Positions 1 to 8,608 are shown, numbered from the stretch's first letter. The stretch is DNA of 45,937 nucleotides from Flavobacteriales bacterium (GCA_018401695.1 JAGYKD010000005.1:1-45937), one strand, 5' to 3'. The notes: generated from the sequence alone by a model not told the origin. A program made the numbers and translations.

Positions 1-132
1 TGGCAAATACAAATCTGCGGCAAGGTTGGCTCCATCCCTCATAGGTACCTGCACTACCTGCGGCGACAGCACTTGAGCCCAAAGGTTTGTTGAGAAAGAA
101 AAGCAAAGGCAAACAGCAAGCAAAAATCTCAT
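1..132 (-). CDS. CocE/NonD-type hydrolase, N-terminal fragment (cut by window edge)
   Basis: Only the first 44 codons lie in the window. The ATG is at 132-130, and the reading frame stays open to base 1. The peptide begins with a typical signal peptide (MRFLLAVCLCFSFSTNLWAQ, cleavage probably after WAQ), followed directly by VPMRDGANLAADLYLP. That block is the characteristic opening of the CocE/NonD (X-Pro dipeptidyl peptidase S15-like) alpha/beta hydrolases, which are exported acylases or peptidases. The catalytic residues lie outside the window, so the substrate and even the activity cannot be stated. The gene is transcribed in the same direction as the toxin-antitoxin pair but is separated from it by about 100 bases, so it is probably independent. 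Confidence 0.72.
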   Translation of the reverse strand, partial: MRFLLAVCLCFSFSTNLWAQVLSPQVVQVPMRDGANLAADLYLP

Positions 133-233
133 GGCCAAGGTTTTTTTTGCAAATTGATGATTTTTTGGCTTCCAAACAAGACTTTAAACGGCCACTGCAA
201 CCTGCATTTAGATTATTTTGTTGAATCTGCGTT

Positions 234-725
234 TTATAGGATTTGCTTTATTACATGCATGGGAAGAAACATTTTTCCACTATCCGGCAATTGTTCAAAT
301 CCATATTTCTCATAAAACCTCACCGCATGTTCGTTTATTGGGTCCACCACCACAGCCATGGCTCCTATGCTCTCTTCGGATAAGGTATACGCTCTAAAAA
401 GAGCGTCAAGCAATAAATGCGCTCCAAGCCCGGCACCCTTTACTTTTAGGTCCCTGGCCAATCGACCCAACAAAATCACCGGTGCATTATAGTTCCTAGG
501 AACCTTTTTGAGGTACTTTTCCGGTATTCGTTCCCTTCCTAAGCTTTCGCTGCTTAGTGTGTAAAATCCCACTACATTATTGTCTTTATCCGCAGCGACA
601 AAGCAAATGGCAAGTTTCCTTTTAACATCTTGACCAACCTGCTTTTGAATGTAATGGGTGAGTGAGGCTACTTCACATTCAAAGCCTGCTCTACGATGGG
701 TTTTATCGAGTATGGAAATCTCCAA
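234..725 (-). CDS. GNAT N-acetyltransferase, TacT-like toxin
   Basis: A 163-residue GNAT-fold acetyltransferase. The acetyl-CoA pyrophosphate loop is seen around residues 96-102 (KGAGLG), after the LLGRLARD strand that is typical of TacT/AtaT-like toxins. The candidate general acid Tyr138 lies in RFYEKYGF near the C-terminus. Family members of this size that are encoded directly after a DUF1778/RHH antitoxin acetylate aminoacyl-tRNA and arrest translation; this role is inferred from family and context. The start codon at 725 lies 2 bases after the antitoxin stop, so the two are almost certainly co-transcribed and translationally linked. All motifs seem intact, so the toxin is likely functional. 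The alternative, a non-toxin GNAT enzyme, is much less likely given the neighbour. Confidence 0.85.
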   Translation of the reverse strand: MEISILDKTHRRAGFECEVASLTHYIQKQVGQDVKRKLAICFVAADKDNNVVGFYTLSSESLGRERIPEKYLKKVPRNYNAPVILLGRLARDLKVKGAGLGAHLLLDALFRAYTLSEESIGAMAVVVDPINEHAVRFYEKYGFEQLPDSGKMFLPMHVIKQIL

Positions 726-727
726 CC

Positions 728-1009
728 TTAGGCCTTCTTTGATTTATACCTTTTAGCCGCCTCTATTAAATTTTGGTTGGGCTTGGTTTGGCCAAAAACA
801 GCATCAAAAAAAACTTTACGGTCATTTTCCGTGGCAATAATTTGATTATTCTGAGCCACAATTTTTTCTGCCTCCTTTCTCAGGATGCGCACTACAAAAC
901 TGCTAAACGACTTGTCCCCACTTAGTTCTTGTGCTCTTTTAAATTTCTTTTTGTCGGCAGCGGAAACCCTCAACTCCATCCTTTCGCCTTTATTTATTGG
1001 CAGTTCCAT
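728..1009 (-). CDS. DUF1778/RHH-type antitoxin, TacA-like
   Basis: A small basic and acidic protein of 93 residues if the ATG at 1009 is used. The N-terminal part (MELRVSAADKKKFKRAQ, then a second helix with SFSSFVVRIL) fits a ribbon-helix-helix DNA-binding domain of the DUF1778 family. The C-terminal tail (about residues 50-93, FFDAVFGQTKPNQNLIEAAKRY) fits the segment that wraps around and neutralises the GNAT toxin. A second possible start is the ATG at 979, which would remove ten residues and still keep the RHH strand. An open frame continues upstream to 1057, but it would run through the operator-like inverted repeat and is unlikely. Autoregulation is expected because a perfect inverted repeat lies just upstream (1028-1054). 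Confidence 0.82.
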   Translation of the reverse strand: MELPINKGERMELRVSAADKKKFKRAQELSGDKSFSSFVVRILRKEAEKIVAQNNQIIATENDRKVFFDAVFGQTKPNQNLIEAAKRYKSKKA

Positions 1010-1027
1010 AATAAATATCTTTACTAC

Positions 1028-1054
1028 AAATGTACGGAAAACTACCGTACATTT
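1028..1054. promoter_or_regulatory. Candidate operator of the toxin-antitoxin pair (perfect inverted repeat)
   Basis: AAATGTACGG (1028-1037) and CCGTACATTT (1045-1054) are perfect 10-base complements separated by 7 bases. On the minus strand the spacer gives TAGTTTTC (1044-1037), close to the Bacteroidota -7 box TAnnTTTG, with a TTG about 21 bases further upstream. The site is 19-45 bases before the antitoxin ATG, where an RHH antitoxin would bind to repress its own promoter. It overlaps the stop codon of hmuV. The repeat is seen directly; the operator role is inferred. Confidence 0.7.
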
Positions 1055-1857
1055 CAAGCTTTGAGCAAAGGAGCCTCAAGAGGGCAGCAATGTACATTCC
1101 CCAAATCGTCGCTGCATACATGCAAAGGCATGTCATAGGCCTCCGAAAGCCAAGCATCCGTAAAGACTTGCTTTACTTCTCCATGGGCCAAAATACGTCC
1201 CGACTTCATCAAGGTAAGGAAATCGGAGTAGCGTGAGGCTAAATCCAATTCGTGCAAGACCATAATCACAGTAAGCCCCTGCTCGGAAAGCAAACGTACC
1301 CGCTCCAACAACTGGTGCTGCTGATGCACATCCAACCAGGTAGTGGGCTCATCCATAAACAACAACCGACCGGAATAATCGCCTTCCTTATCGGGATGTA
1401 TTTGTGCCAACACTCTAGCCAAATGCACCTTTTGACGTTCTCCACCCGACAATTGATGCATGCCTCGGTGCCTAAGCTCCCACAGTCCCAACTCCTGCAT
1501 TACCTCTTCTACTACCCTTCGATCCTCTTTTCCCGGCCTAAGGCTGTAAAAAGGCGATCGACCCAAAAGCACAATAGACTCCACCGAAAACTCAAAAGGC
1601 AAGCCTTGGTGCTGACTAAGTACCGCCCGGCTTCTGGCCAACTCAGATTTTGCAAAGCCCTGCAAGGGTTTCCCCTTTAGCCTCACCTCCCCTTCACTTG
1701 GTGCCAAATGCCCCGCCAAAATCCGCAAAAAGGTACTTTTCCCGGCGCCATTCGGGCCAAGTAATGCGGTTACCTTTCCCGAACTCAGGCTCATATCCAA
1801 GCCTTTTAGAATTTCACGTCCTCTTGGACGGTAATGCAAGCCGGAAACCTCGATCAT
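1054..1857 (-). CDS. hmuV: Heme ABC transporter, ATP-binding protein
   Basis: A 267-residue ABC ATPase. It has Walker A GPNGAGKS (about residues 34-41), a signature LSGGE, Walker B LLFMDEPT with the catalytic glutamate, and the switch histidine in VLHELD. Its closest family by pattern is HmuV/FhuC, which powers import of heme or siderophore across the inner membrane. The start at 1857 is chosen because its ATG overlaps the permease stop (ATGA, 1854-1857) and the protein then opens with MIEVSGLHYRPRG, a normal ABC first strand; the longer open frame to 1983 only reads through the permease gene. It is the last gene of a three-gene unit (binding protein, permease, ATPase), and its stop is embedded in the operator of the following toxin-antitoxin pair. 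Confidence 0.93.
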   Translation of the reverse strand: MIEVSGLHYRPRGREILKGLDMSLSSGKVTALLGPNGAGKSTFLRILAGHLAPSEGEVRLKGKPLQGFAKSELARSRAVLSQHQGLPFEFSVESIVLLGRSPFYSLRPGKEDRRVVEEVMQELGLWELRHRGMHQLSGGERQKVHLARVLAQIHPDKEGDYSGRLLFMDEPTTWLDVHQQHQLLERVRLLSEQGLTVIMVLHELDLASRYSDFLTLMKSGRILAHGEVKQVFTDAWLSEAYDMPLHVCSDDLGNVHCCPLEAPLLKA

Positions 1858-2864
1858 AATTTCTGTTTGTTTCTTTGGCGAACCATGAGCCAAATAATAA
1901 AAGGCGCACCCAAAGTGGCCGTAATCACACTTACCGGAATTTCGGCCGGGGCAGCCAAATTTCGGGCCAAGCCGTCGGACCAAAGCAGCAGCAAACCACC
2001 CGCCAATCCGGAAGCCGGCAATAAGATTCTATGGTCAGGTCCAATGAGCAAGCGCACCAAATGAGGCACCATAAGTCCAATAAAGGCAATGACCCCACAA
2101 AAAGCCACAGAGGCTCCCACAGCCAAGGCCGCTCCAATGAGCACCATGCGCTCGGTTCTGCGGACCGAAATGCCGAGAAACCCGGCATCTTCCTCACCCA
2201 AGGCCATGGCATTTAAAGCCCGTGCCGAAGGAAAAAGCAAGCATGCCGCCAGCACACAAATACCAAAAGCCAATATTACCCGAGTAGCATTAGCTCCACC
2301 CAAAGAACCCAACTGCCAAAAGGTCATATCGCGCAGCTGCGCATCGTCGGCCAAAAAACGCATGAGACCTATCCAGGCCTCGGCAAAGGCAGAAATCGCC
2401 AATCCTGCCAGAATTAAAGTAAGCATGGTGCCCCCGCCTATCCACCGGGCTAACCCATATACCGCAAACATGGTAAACACAGCGCCAAAAAAACTAACCA
2501 TGGACAAGCCCAGATCTCCAAACCACTCTGGCAAGGTGGCCAAAAAAGAGCCGCCCAATACAATAGCCAATACCGTAAATAAGGCAGAACCTGCCGAAAC
2601 GCCCACCAATCCCGGGCTTACCAATGGATTTCTAAACAGCCCTTGCATGGCAGCTCCTGCCAATCCGAGACCAAAACCTGCCACCAAAGCCATGAGCATG
2701 CGTGGAAAACGCAAATGCCATACAACATAAGCGGTGGGACTTTCCTCGCCAATAAGACTCCAAAGCGATGTCCATGGAATGTCCATGGGACCCCAAGACA
2801 AGTACACTAAGGCACTTAATGGAACCAACAACAAAAACAGCACACCAACCCAAAGCTTAGCCAT
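1854..2864 (-). CDS. hmuU: Heme/iron-complex ABC transporter permease, FecCD family
   Basis: 336 residues with the length and hydrophobic pattern of FecCD/BtuC-type permeases (about ten membrane segments). Recognisable family blocks are VVWHLRFPRMLMALVAGFGL near the N-terminus, GAAMQGLFRNPLVSPGLVGV, and the C-terminal CGVIAFIGLMVPHLVRLL that contacts the ATPase. It forms the channel through which the substrate passed from the binding lipoprotein enters the cytoplasm. It starts 8 bases after the stop of the binding protein and overlaps the ATPase by 4 bases, so the three genes form one operon. Substrate specificity (heme rather than siderophore or cobalamin) is taken from the binding protein and is therefore inferred. 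Confidence 0.93.
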   Translation of the reverse strand: MAKLWVGVLFLLLVPLSALVYLSWGPMDIPWTSLWSLIGEESPTAYVVWHLRFPRMLMALVAGFGLGLAGAAMQGLFRNPLVSPGLVGVSAGSALFTVLAIVLGGSFLATLPEWFGDLGLSMVSFFGAVFTMFAVYGLARWIGGGTMLTLILAGLAISAFAEAWIGLMRFLADDAQLRDMTFWQLGSLGGANATRVILAFGICVLAACLLFPSARALNAMALGEEDAGFLGISVRRTERMVLIGAALAVGASVAFCGVIAFIGLMVPHLVRLLIGPDHRILLPASGLAGGLLLLWSDGLARNLAAPAEIPVSVITATLGAPFIIWLMVRQRNKQKL

Positions 2865-2872
2865 AGCAGTGC

Positions 2873-3769
2873 TTAAGGTCGGGTGGAATGAATGGCTTCA
2901 AATAATTCTTGAGCAGCTTGTGCTGCACGTGGACCAAATCCCATCATGTAGTGGCCATCCATGTGTATAAAACGCTCGCTATTTCCTGCGGGGGTTGCAG
3001 CGACTCCGGGAATTTCTTTAATTCCGGACACCCCACCCAACATTTCGAACGCATCGCTAAAAAACAGCAATACATCCGGAGAGGCCTCCACCATAGACTC
3101 CGCAGTTAAGGGCTTGAAACCCTCGAACTGTCCGGCAAAGGGATTTTCCCCGGCCACTTCTTCAATCATTCCATTGGCCTGGGTATTCCCTCCGGCCACC
3201 ATGAGGCTTCCTGCGCCTCTTCCATATACAAAAACCACTTTTGGCCGCGCTACGGTTAAATCCTCGACTTGCTTTTTAAGTGCTTCTCTTTCTGCTTCAA
3301 AGTGTTGATGCAATTGCTCGGCTTCATTTTGGCGCCCGGTCAAGGCTCCCATCCGCAAAATAAGGGCTGCCGTTTCTTCCAAACTTTTGGGCTTGGATTG
3401 GATATTTATTTCCATTCCCCCTGCTTCTAATTGGGCCAAAAGCTCAGGCTTCAAACTGTCAGCGGCCAATACCATATCTCCGTTTAAGCCCAAAATTGCC
3501 TCCACATTCAATTGGTTTACATGTCCTAAAACAGGTATCGCTCTATTTTTTAAGGAATCGGAAGGGGCCGTGGAAGTTACATCAACGCCTACCAATTGGT
3601 TCCCGGCCCCAATGGAAAATAAGGTTTCGGTAATGGCTCCGGACAAAGAAACCACTTTGGGATGGCTGCTTTGCTCCTTTTCTTTGCTCGTTTGATTGCC
3701 GGAACCTCCACAAGACCAGAGCATAAGGCCAAAGGCCAATCCCAAGGTTAAGACCGCTTTCTTTTCCAT
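2873..3769 (-). CDS. hmuT: Heme-binding lipoprotein of the ABC importer
   Basis: 298 residues from the ATG at 3769. The N-terminus is a lipoprotein signal (MEKKAVLTLGLAFGLMLWSC, lipobox LWSC), so the protein is membrane-anchored in the periplasm. The mature part has a class III periplasmic-binding-protein fold. HmuT-like signatures are VVSLSGAITETLFSIGAG, VGVDVTSTAP and IPVLGHVNQLNVEAIL at the start and MMGFGPRAAQAAQEL at the end. It would capture heme after outer-membrane uptake and hand it to the permease. An upstream in-frame start at 3832 would put 21 residues ahead of a perfect lipoprotein signal, so it is rejected. No heme-specific outer-membrane receptor lies next to the operon. The gene is divergent from the TolB-like gene with about 114 bases between them. 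Confidence 0.9.
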   Translation of the reverse strand: MEKKAVLTLGLAFGLMLWSCGGSGNQTSKEKEQSSHPKVVSLSGAITETLFSIGAGNQLVGVDVTSTAPSDSLKNRAIPVLGHVNQLNVEAILGLNGDMVLAADSLKPELLAQLEAGGMEINIQSKPKSLEETAALILRMGALTGRQNEAEQLHQHFEAEREALKKQVEDLTVARPKVVFVYGRGAGSLMVAGGNTQANGMIEEVAGENPFAGQFEGFKPLTAESMVEASPDVLLFFSDAFEMLGGVSGIKEIPGVAATPAGNSERFIHMDGHYMMGFGPRAAQAAQELFEAIHSTRP

Positions 3770-3871
3770 GTTATTTAGAATGAATTTAAACAGCACGAAA
3801 ATGCTACTTAATTCAGGGTATTTCAATCCCACATTTAAGGGATTTTATCAAAAACTAGGCGTTCTAGCTTT

Positions 3872-3879
3872 TATCTTTG
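3872..3879 (+). promoter_or_regulatory. Core promoter -7 box of the TolB-like gene
   Basis: TATCTTTG matches the Bacteroidota sigma-A -7 consensus TAnnTTTG exactly and ends 4 bases before the ATG at 3884. Transcription would start at or within a few bases of the start codon, which implies a leaderless or nearly leaderless mRNA. No clear -33 TTG is seen at the usual spacing. Confidence 0.55.
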
Positions 3880-3883
3880 TGCC

Positions 3884-4987
3884 ATGAAATTCTGGATTCG
3901 TACTCTTGGCCTCTCGGCTGCTTTACTGGCAAGCTTTGCGTTTATTAACCAACGCGCTGCACTTTCAGATGCTCCTGCCGCCGACGGGGACAGCTTAAAA
4001 TATCCTCAAGAAAAGCATTTAAATAACTTACGCATGCTCACCTTCGAAGGTGAAAATGCCGAGGCGTATTGGAGCTTCGACAACAAACATCTGGTCTTTC
4101 AGCGCACCAATCCCGAACAAGGCATTCCTTGCGACCGCATTTACCGTTGGGACATCTCCGGCGAAAACATGGAAAGTCATCCTCCGGTGCAAATTAGCAA
4201 CGGCGAGGGACGTACCACCTGTTCGTATTTTATGCCCGGTAACGCGTCCATTATTTTTGCCAGCACCCAAGCCGGTGGCAAAGAATGCCCCGAAGCACCG
4301 GAACGCACCAAAGGAGCTTACTATTGGCCGGTATACAACACCTACGACATTTATGTATCCGATGTAAACGGAAAAATCCTGAAACGGTTAACCCAACGCA
4401 AAGGCTACGATGCCGAACCCACCGTATCTCCCAAAGGCGATAAAATCGTCTTTACTTCGGACCGCAGCGGCGATTTGGAGCTTTGGACCATGGATTTGGA
4501 TGGCGGCAATTTGAATCAGGTTACCTATGGCCTGGGCTACGACGGTGGCGCATTTTTCTCCCCCGACGGCAGCCAATTGGTTTTCCGCTCCAGCCGTCCC
4601 AAAACCCCTGAAGCCATTAAAGAATACAAAGAATTGCTGGCTAAAGGATTGGTGAAACCCAGCGACATGGAAATCTACGTGTGCAATGTAGACGGCAGCA
4701 ACCTCCGACAAATAACCGACCTGGGCCGCGCCAACTGGGCTCCGTTTTTCCATCCCTCCGGCGAAAAAATCTTATTCAGTTCCAACCATGCCAGCGAACG
4801 GATTTACCAATTCAACTTATGGATGATAAACCTCGACGGCTCCGGGCTTGAGCGCGTAACCTACGACCCGGTGTTTGATGCCTTCCCCATGTTTTCTTTT
4901 GACGGAAAAAAACTGGTATTCAGCTCCAACCGACACAACGGCGGCACCCGTTCGACCAACATTTTTATTGCCGACTGGGTCGATTAA
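3884..4987 (+). CDS. Periplasmic TolB-like/WD40-like (PD40) beta-propeller protein
   Basis: 367 residues with an N-terminal signal peptide (MKFWIRTLGLSAALLASFAF). The mature protein carries repeated PD40-type blades, each with the pattern SPDG/SPKGD + KIVF + SDRSG + LWTMDLDG (clear at about residues 165-215, 220-235, 290-320 and 335-360). Such propellers occur in TolB and in the N-terminal domains of dipeptidyl peptidases; here there is no attached peptidase domain, so a binding or scaffolding role in the periplasm is the safest call. The cysteine-containing segment around GKECPEAPERTKGAYYWPVYNTYDIYV is not typical of TolB itself. It is followed after 3 bases by a small membrane protein and is probably co-transcribed with it. 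Confidence 0.8.
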   Translation: MKFWIRTLGLSAALLASFAFINQRAALSDAPAADGDSLKYPQEKHLNNLRMLTFEGENAEAYWSFDNKHLVFQRTNPEQGIPCDRIYRWDISGENMESHPPVQISNGEGRTTCSYFMPGNASIIFASTQAGGKECPEAPERTKGAYYWPVYNTYDIYVSDVNGKILKRLTQRKGYDAEPTVSPKGDKIVFTSDRSGDLELWTMDLDGGNLNQVTYGLGYDGGAFFSPDGSQLVFRSSRPKTPEAIKEYKELLAKGLVKPSDMEIYVCNVDGSNLRQITDLGRANWAPFFHPSGEKILFSSNHASERIYQFNLWMINLDGSGLERVTYDPVFDAFPMFSFDGKKLVFSSNRHNGGTRSTNIFIADWVD

Positions 4988-4990
4988 ACC

Positions 4991-5314
4991 ATGAGTAGCG
5001 AATCATCTAAGCCAAATTGGCAAGAAAAACTGCGTAGGCGGTGGAAACTACAAAGCCTCACCCAGGTATGGCTGGTACTGCTCACCTTTGCCTGTACGGG
5101 TTTTACGGTACTTTTTATTCGAAAGCCCCTGTTAAATATCCTTGGAGTTGAGCGTCCGGACAATTTCTGGCCCTACCTTTTGTATTTGTTGGGTATACTA
5201 CCTGTATATCAGGCCATTCTTTTATTTTACGGATTCATTTTTGGGCAGTTTCGTTTCTTTTGGGAATTCGAAAAGCAAATGTTTCGACGCATACTCGGCA
5301 AACCCAAAAAGTAA
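4991..5314 (+). CDS. DUF6787 family small membrane protein
   Basis: 107 residues with two hydrophobic segments (about residues 28-48 and 62-86), a basic N-terminus and a basic C-terminus. The sequence FIRKPLLNILGV...YLLGILPVYQAILLFYGFIFGQFRFFWEFEKQM matches what I know as the DUF6787 family of Bacteroidota, sometimes mislabelled diacylglyceryl transferase. Function is unknown. It starts 3 bases after the TolB-like gene, so the two are probably translationally coupled. Downstream lies a GC-rich structured intergenic tract (5315-5695). Confidence 0.78.
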   Translation: MSSESSKPNWQEKLRRRWKLQSLTQVWLVLLTFACTGFTVLFIRKPLLNILGVERPDNFWPYLLYLLGILPVYQAILLFYGFIFGQFRFFWEFEKQMFRRILGKPKK

Positions 5315-5695
5315 GTTAATTGGGCGCCATTTCCGGTGCTCCCTGCAAGTCCTCAGCCACATGCCACACAGGGCTAGGCGGTGCGTGGGCTTCTCCTAAA
5401 GAATTGGAATCAGCCTCCGCCCGCCAAGCCCTGTGGCCACGTGGCTTCCGGGCTTTCCGTTCGCCCCGGGGCGCAAGATCTCCATCCTATCCGTGATTTA
5501 CGATTGGAAGAGGATTCCGGCGCAGGGGGCGAACCGGTACCGCCCTGCAGCCTTTGAATAGGAAATCCGCAGCGTGGCGGGTGTGTAGCTTTGCGGAACG
5601 CCCCGGCCGCTACGGATTCCATTCAAAGGCAAGGGGAGTAAAGGAGAGCACCCCTTTGCGCCCATAAATCCTTTTCAAGATTCATTTTTATGCGT
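5315..5695. repeat. GC-rich structured intergenic tract with long hairpin (element A)
   Basis: A 381-base gap between two convergent genes, far richer in G and C than its flanks. Its main feature is a long imperfect hairpin: 5550-5581 pairs with 5599-5630 (outer ten pairs GCCTTTGAAT/ATTCAAAGGC are perfect), leaving an apical region with AGCTTTGCGGAAC at 5587-5599. That 13-mer occurs again in the apex of the element at 26.8 kb on the other strand. A second hairpin can form between CCGTTCGCCCC (about 5457-5467) and GGGGCGAACCGG (about 5526-5537) and contains the perfect 12-base palindrome CGCCCCGGGGCG (5462-5473). No convincing coding frame is present. It may act as a bidirectional terminator, a REP/MITE-like repeat, or encode a structured RNA. 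Confidence 0.6.
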
Positions 5696-8608
5696 TTATT
5701 TAATTTTGTAGGTAACGCTTAGGTTGAAGGTTTGTCCGATTTGAAAATCAGAGACGGTATAATCGAAATCCCGGTAGGCAATGTAGCGTTTAAAGTTAGC
5801 GTTTAGGATATTGTTTACACCGGCTTTTAGCACAATGGTATTCTTTTTGCCAAAAACTTTGCTTGCCGTAAAGTTGAGCATGGCCCTCCCGGCTTCGTAT
5901 ATGTCCGGGGTTCCTGCTTGGCTGTTTTCGCTCAGTCTATCGGCAAAGTAATTGAGGGTCAAGGCCGTTTCGAGGCGAGGCTTGGGCAACTCCCAACTAA
6001 GACCAAGATTAATTAGATAGGGCGATTGTCCTTGAAAAGGTCGGTAATCCCCAAAATCGGGGTTTACGTTTTGAATGGCATTCAATTCTAAGGAGTCAAT
6101 ATCTACCCTAGAGTAAATCAATGAAAAGTTGGAAGTAAACTTAAGGTTTTCAAGCACAGGCGAAATAAATTTCAGGGATTTTCTAAAGTCAATTTCCAAT
6201 CCGGCCACCTGGGCTTTAGCCACATTGGTAAAGACAATTTCACCGGTAGTGGAACCTGAAAGTGGGTTATAACTGCGAATGATGGGGTTGTTGAACTCCT
6301 TGGCATACAGACTTAGGGCAATCACCTCCCCGGGCGAGAAGAAATATTCGTAGCGAAGGTCGAGGTTGGTGATGTTGGTGAGCTGTAGGTCCGGGTTTCC
6401 ATTAAAACTAGGGGCGCCAATAAGGTCATAGGCCACAAAAGGAGCGAGTTCACGCAAGTTGGGTCGTGCCAGGGTCATAGAGTAGGCTGCCCTAAGGTTC
6501 ATGTTATCCTTAATTTTGTAAATGGCCGTTAAGGCAGGCAACACATTAATTGCGTCAATGCTCCCTGTATCGCTGCTAAACACAGACATTTGGATATGTT
6601 CGAGCCTAGCACCGCCCATAATTTTCCATTTTGGTCGATCGAAGGTAATCATGGCATAAGCGGCAGCGGTTTGCTCAAATCCATTGTAAACGTTGGTGGC
6701 TCGGGTTTGGTTTACCAAGTAGTTGGCATGGATGTACCGGTTGGCCGAGGTATCGACAATGCCGAAATTATTGGGGTTAAAGAACATGCTAAAGTCGGGT
6801 GTGGTATCGTACTGCAGCGGAATCACCGCCGGGGAGTACAGGGGGTTGTTTGGGTTAATGTAAGCACCGGTGCCTTCGGCGTCTAATTGAAAGCGCTGTT
6901 CAATAAAATCCCTTTCCCTTCGGTTAAAAAAGCCCCCGAATTTTATGGTATTCGCTGCATGCTTGGTGTATTGGACTTCGATATCGATTTTGCCTTCGTA
7001 GGTGTTGTCGCTTAAGTTTCTAAAATAGTGGAAGGGGTTGTCGAATTCGGAAGGGGAGAGAAAGCTTGTGTTTTGTTGGTTGGTTTGGTAGGCAAAGAGC
7101 TTCATATCGGGTTCGTCTTGTTGGGAGCGCGTATACCCACCCATCCATTCGATTTGGGTGCGCCATTTTTGAAGGTAATGACGACCTTTTAATTGGCCAT
7201 TGGCCATAAATTGTTCTCTAAAGGCATTGGTAATGGTGGTAAATGCATTGGCCGACTGAGAAAGAATTTGAGGAGCAAATCCCGAGCTGAGTTGGCTGCT
7301 GAGTTCTCCGTTGTGGTTGTAGAGTCCGGTAAAGGAAAATTCATTGGCTTGGTTTAGCCAAAAGGTGGTGCCTATAAGCGCCCCTGTGCGCACTGTTTCG
7401 GTGCTTTTGATGTCGTTAAAAGAGAAAAACTCTTGCAAGGAATCAACGCCTCCACCGGGCAACACATAGCCGGCAAAAACCCCGTCTTGATAAAAAGAAT
7501 AGGTGGTGGACTGGTTTAAGCCAAGCACATAACCCAACCTGGATTTGGCTTTATTTTTAAAATCATGCCGGTTACCAAAAGTCAAGTTAAAGGAAGAATT
7601 AAAGGGGGTGTTCTTGGTGGAAGGTACAAAAGTGTTGGCGAGTCCGCGGGCGGTTTCATTAAACACCCTTCGATCGTCCGGGTCGCCGGAAATGGGTTGA
7701 ATGCCCAAGTAAGCAAGGTTGGTCATGGTATTTAGGACCTGCGGATCTTGATAAATCCGGGGCAAATCTCTATCCCCATTGGCATATCCTAAGAAATTCA
7801 TGCCTGGGTTTTCTTCAAAAATAAAATCGTCTTGAAAAGAAGACTGGGTATTAAAAGAGAGTCCGAAACCAAGGGAAAGAAAAAAGGCCTCCGGTAGAGA
7901 TTTGGTAGAAATGTTCACGTTTCCTCCGGTAAAATTACCGGGCTGGTCGGGGGTGAATGTTTTTTGAACCACCATATTGTCCAGCACTTCGTTGGGCACC
8001 AAATCAAGGCTGGTACTGTTTCTGTAAGGGTCGGTACTCGGGGTAGTGATTCCATTGATTTGGGTAATGGAATACCGGTCGCCAAGACCTCGGATAACCA
8101 CGTATTTGTTTTCTTCGACGGAAGCGCCTGTGACATACTTAATGGACTCTCCTGCATCTCCTGCGCCGGACCTAGACAGTTCTTCGGAAGAAATGCCGTC
8201 TTGAAAACCGGTGGCCTTTTGTTGCATGGAGAGAAGGGCAACTTCTGAATTTTGAACGGTTTGGGCTTCAATGGTATAGGCCTCAATTTCAATGGTAGAT
8301 TGCGCCAATCGAACGTTTTTCTCGGTCACCTTATTTGCCTCGACAACAACACCGGTAAGGGTAGTTTTTGCGTAAGAAATACCTGATACCTCAATGCTGT
8401 AGGTGCCCTCCGGCACATTAGCAAAATGGTAGTTTCCATCCAGGTCGGTAGAAGTTACCTGCGAATTTCCCAGCAATTGAACGGTGGCAAACAACACATT
8501 TTCTCCTGTTTCGGCCTCCACTACTTTTCCGGAAATGCTACCGTTTTGCCCCCAAAATATGGCGTAAGTAGCGGTCCAAAAGCACGCAAAAAGAAAAAAA
8601 CTACGCAT
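5696..8608 (-). CDS. TonB-dependent outer-membrane receptor
   Basis: 970 residues. A signal peptide (about residues 1-20, ending IFWGQ) is followed by a carboxypeptidase-regulatory-like beta-sandwich (about 22-95, GSISGKVVEAETGENVLFATVQLLG), then a plug domain (about 115-240, with the GISSEELSRSGAGDAGESIKYVTGASV and YVVIRGLGDRY blocks) and a large 22-strand-type barrel ending in an aromatic-rich C-terminal strand (FNLSVTYKIK). It would import a bulky nutrient using the TonB-ExbBD system; the ligand cannot be told from sequence. There is no SusD partner next to it. The gene directly upstream on the same strand encodes a secreted beta-helix protein and is separated from it by 80 bases that contain a strong hairpin, so expression may be linked but unequal. 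Confidence 0.92.
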   Translation of the reverse strand: MRSFFLFACFWTATYAIFWGQNGSISGKVVEAETGENVLFATVQLLGNSQVTSTDLDGNYHFANVPEGTYSIEVSGISYAKTTLTGVVVEANKVTEKNVRLAQSTIEIEAYTIEAQTVQNSEVALLSMQQKATGFQDGISSEELSRSGAGDAGESIKYVTGASVEENKYVVIRGLGDRYSITQINGITTPSTDPYRNSTSLDLVPNEVLDNMVVQKTFTPDQPGNFTGGNVNISTKSLPEAFFLSLGFGLSFNTQSSFQDDFIFEENPGMNFLGYANGDRDLPRIYQDPQVLNTMTNLAYLGIQPISGDPDDRRVFNETARGLANTFVPSTKNTPFNSSFNLTFGNRHDFKNKAKSRLGYVLGLNQSTTYSFYQDGVFAGYVLPGGGVDSLQEFFSFNDIKSTETVRTGALIGTTFWLNQANEFSFTGLYNHNGELSSQLSSGFAPQILSQSANAFTTITNAFREQFMANGQLKGRHYLQKWRTQIEWMGGYTRSQQDEPDMKLFAYQTNQQNTSFLSPSEFDNPFHYFRNLSDNTYEGKIDIEVQYTKHAANTIKFGGFFNRRERDFIEQRFQLDAEGTGAYINPNNPLYSPAVIPLQYDTTPDFSMFFNPNNFGIVDTSANRYIHANYLVNQTRATNVYNGFEQTAAAYAMITFDRPKWKIMGGARLEHIQMSVFSSDTGSIDAINVLPALTAIYKIKDNMNLRAAYSMTLARPNLRELAPFVAYDLIGAPSFNGNPDLQLTNITNLDLRYEYFFSPGEVIALSLYAKEFNNPIIRSYNPLSGSTTGEIVFTNVAKAQVAGLEIDFRKSLKFISPVLENLKFTSNFSLIYSRVDIDSLELNAIQNVNPDFGDYRPFQGQSPYLINLGLSWELPKPRLETALTLNYFADRLSENSQAGTPDIYEAGRAMLNFTASKVFGKKNTIVLKAGVNNILNANFKRYIAYRDFDYTVSDFQIGQTFNLSVTYKIK

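Noticed and set aside
2089-2730. 213-codon plus-strand frame antisense to the hmuU permease
   Set aside because: Composition (lysine, alanine, proline rich) is that of a reverse-frame shadow; the permease on the other strand is unmistakable.
3775-3800. AT-rich imperfect palindrome before hmuT that might be a Fur box
   Set aside because: Only about 12 of 17 positions are symmetric, and the region is generally AT-rich; not enough to call a site.
5410-5622. 70-codon minus-strand frame in element A
   Set aside because: It follows the GC-rich hairpins and has no recognisable motif.
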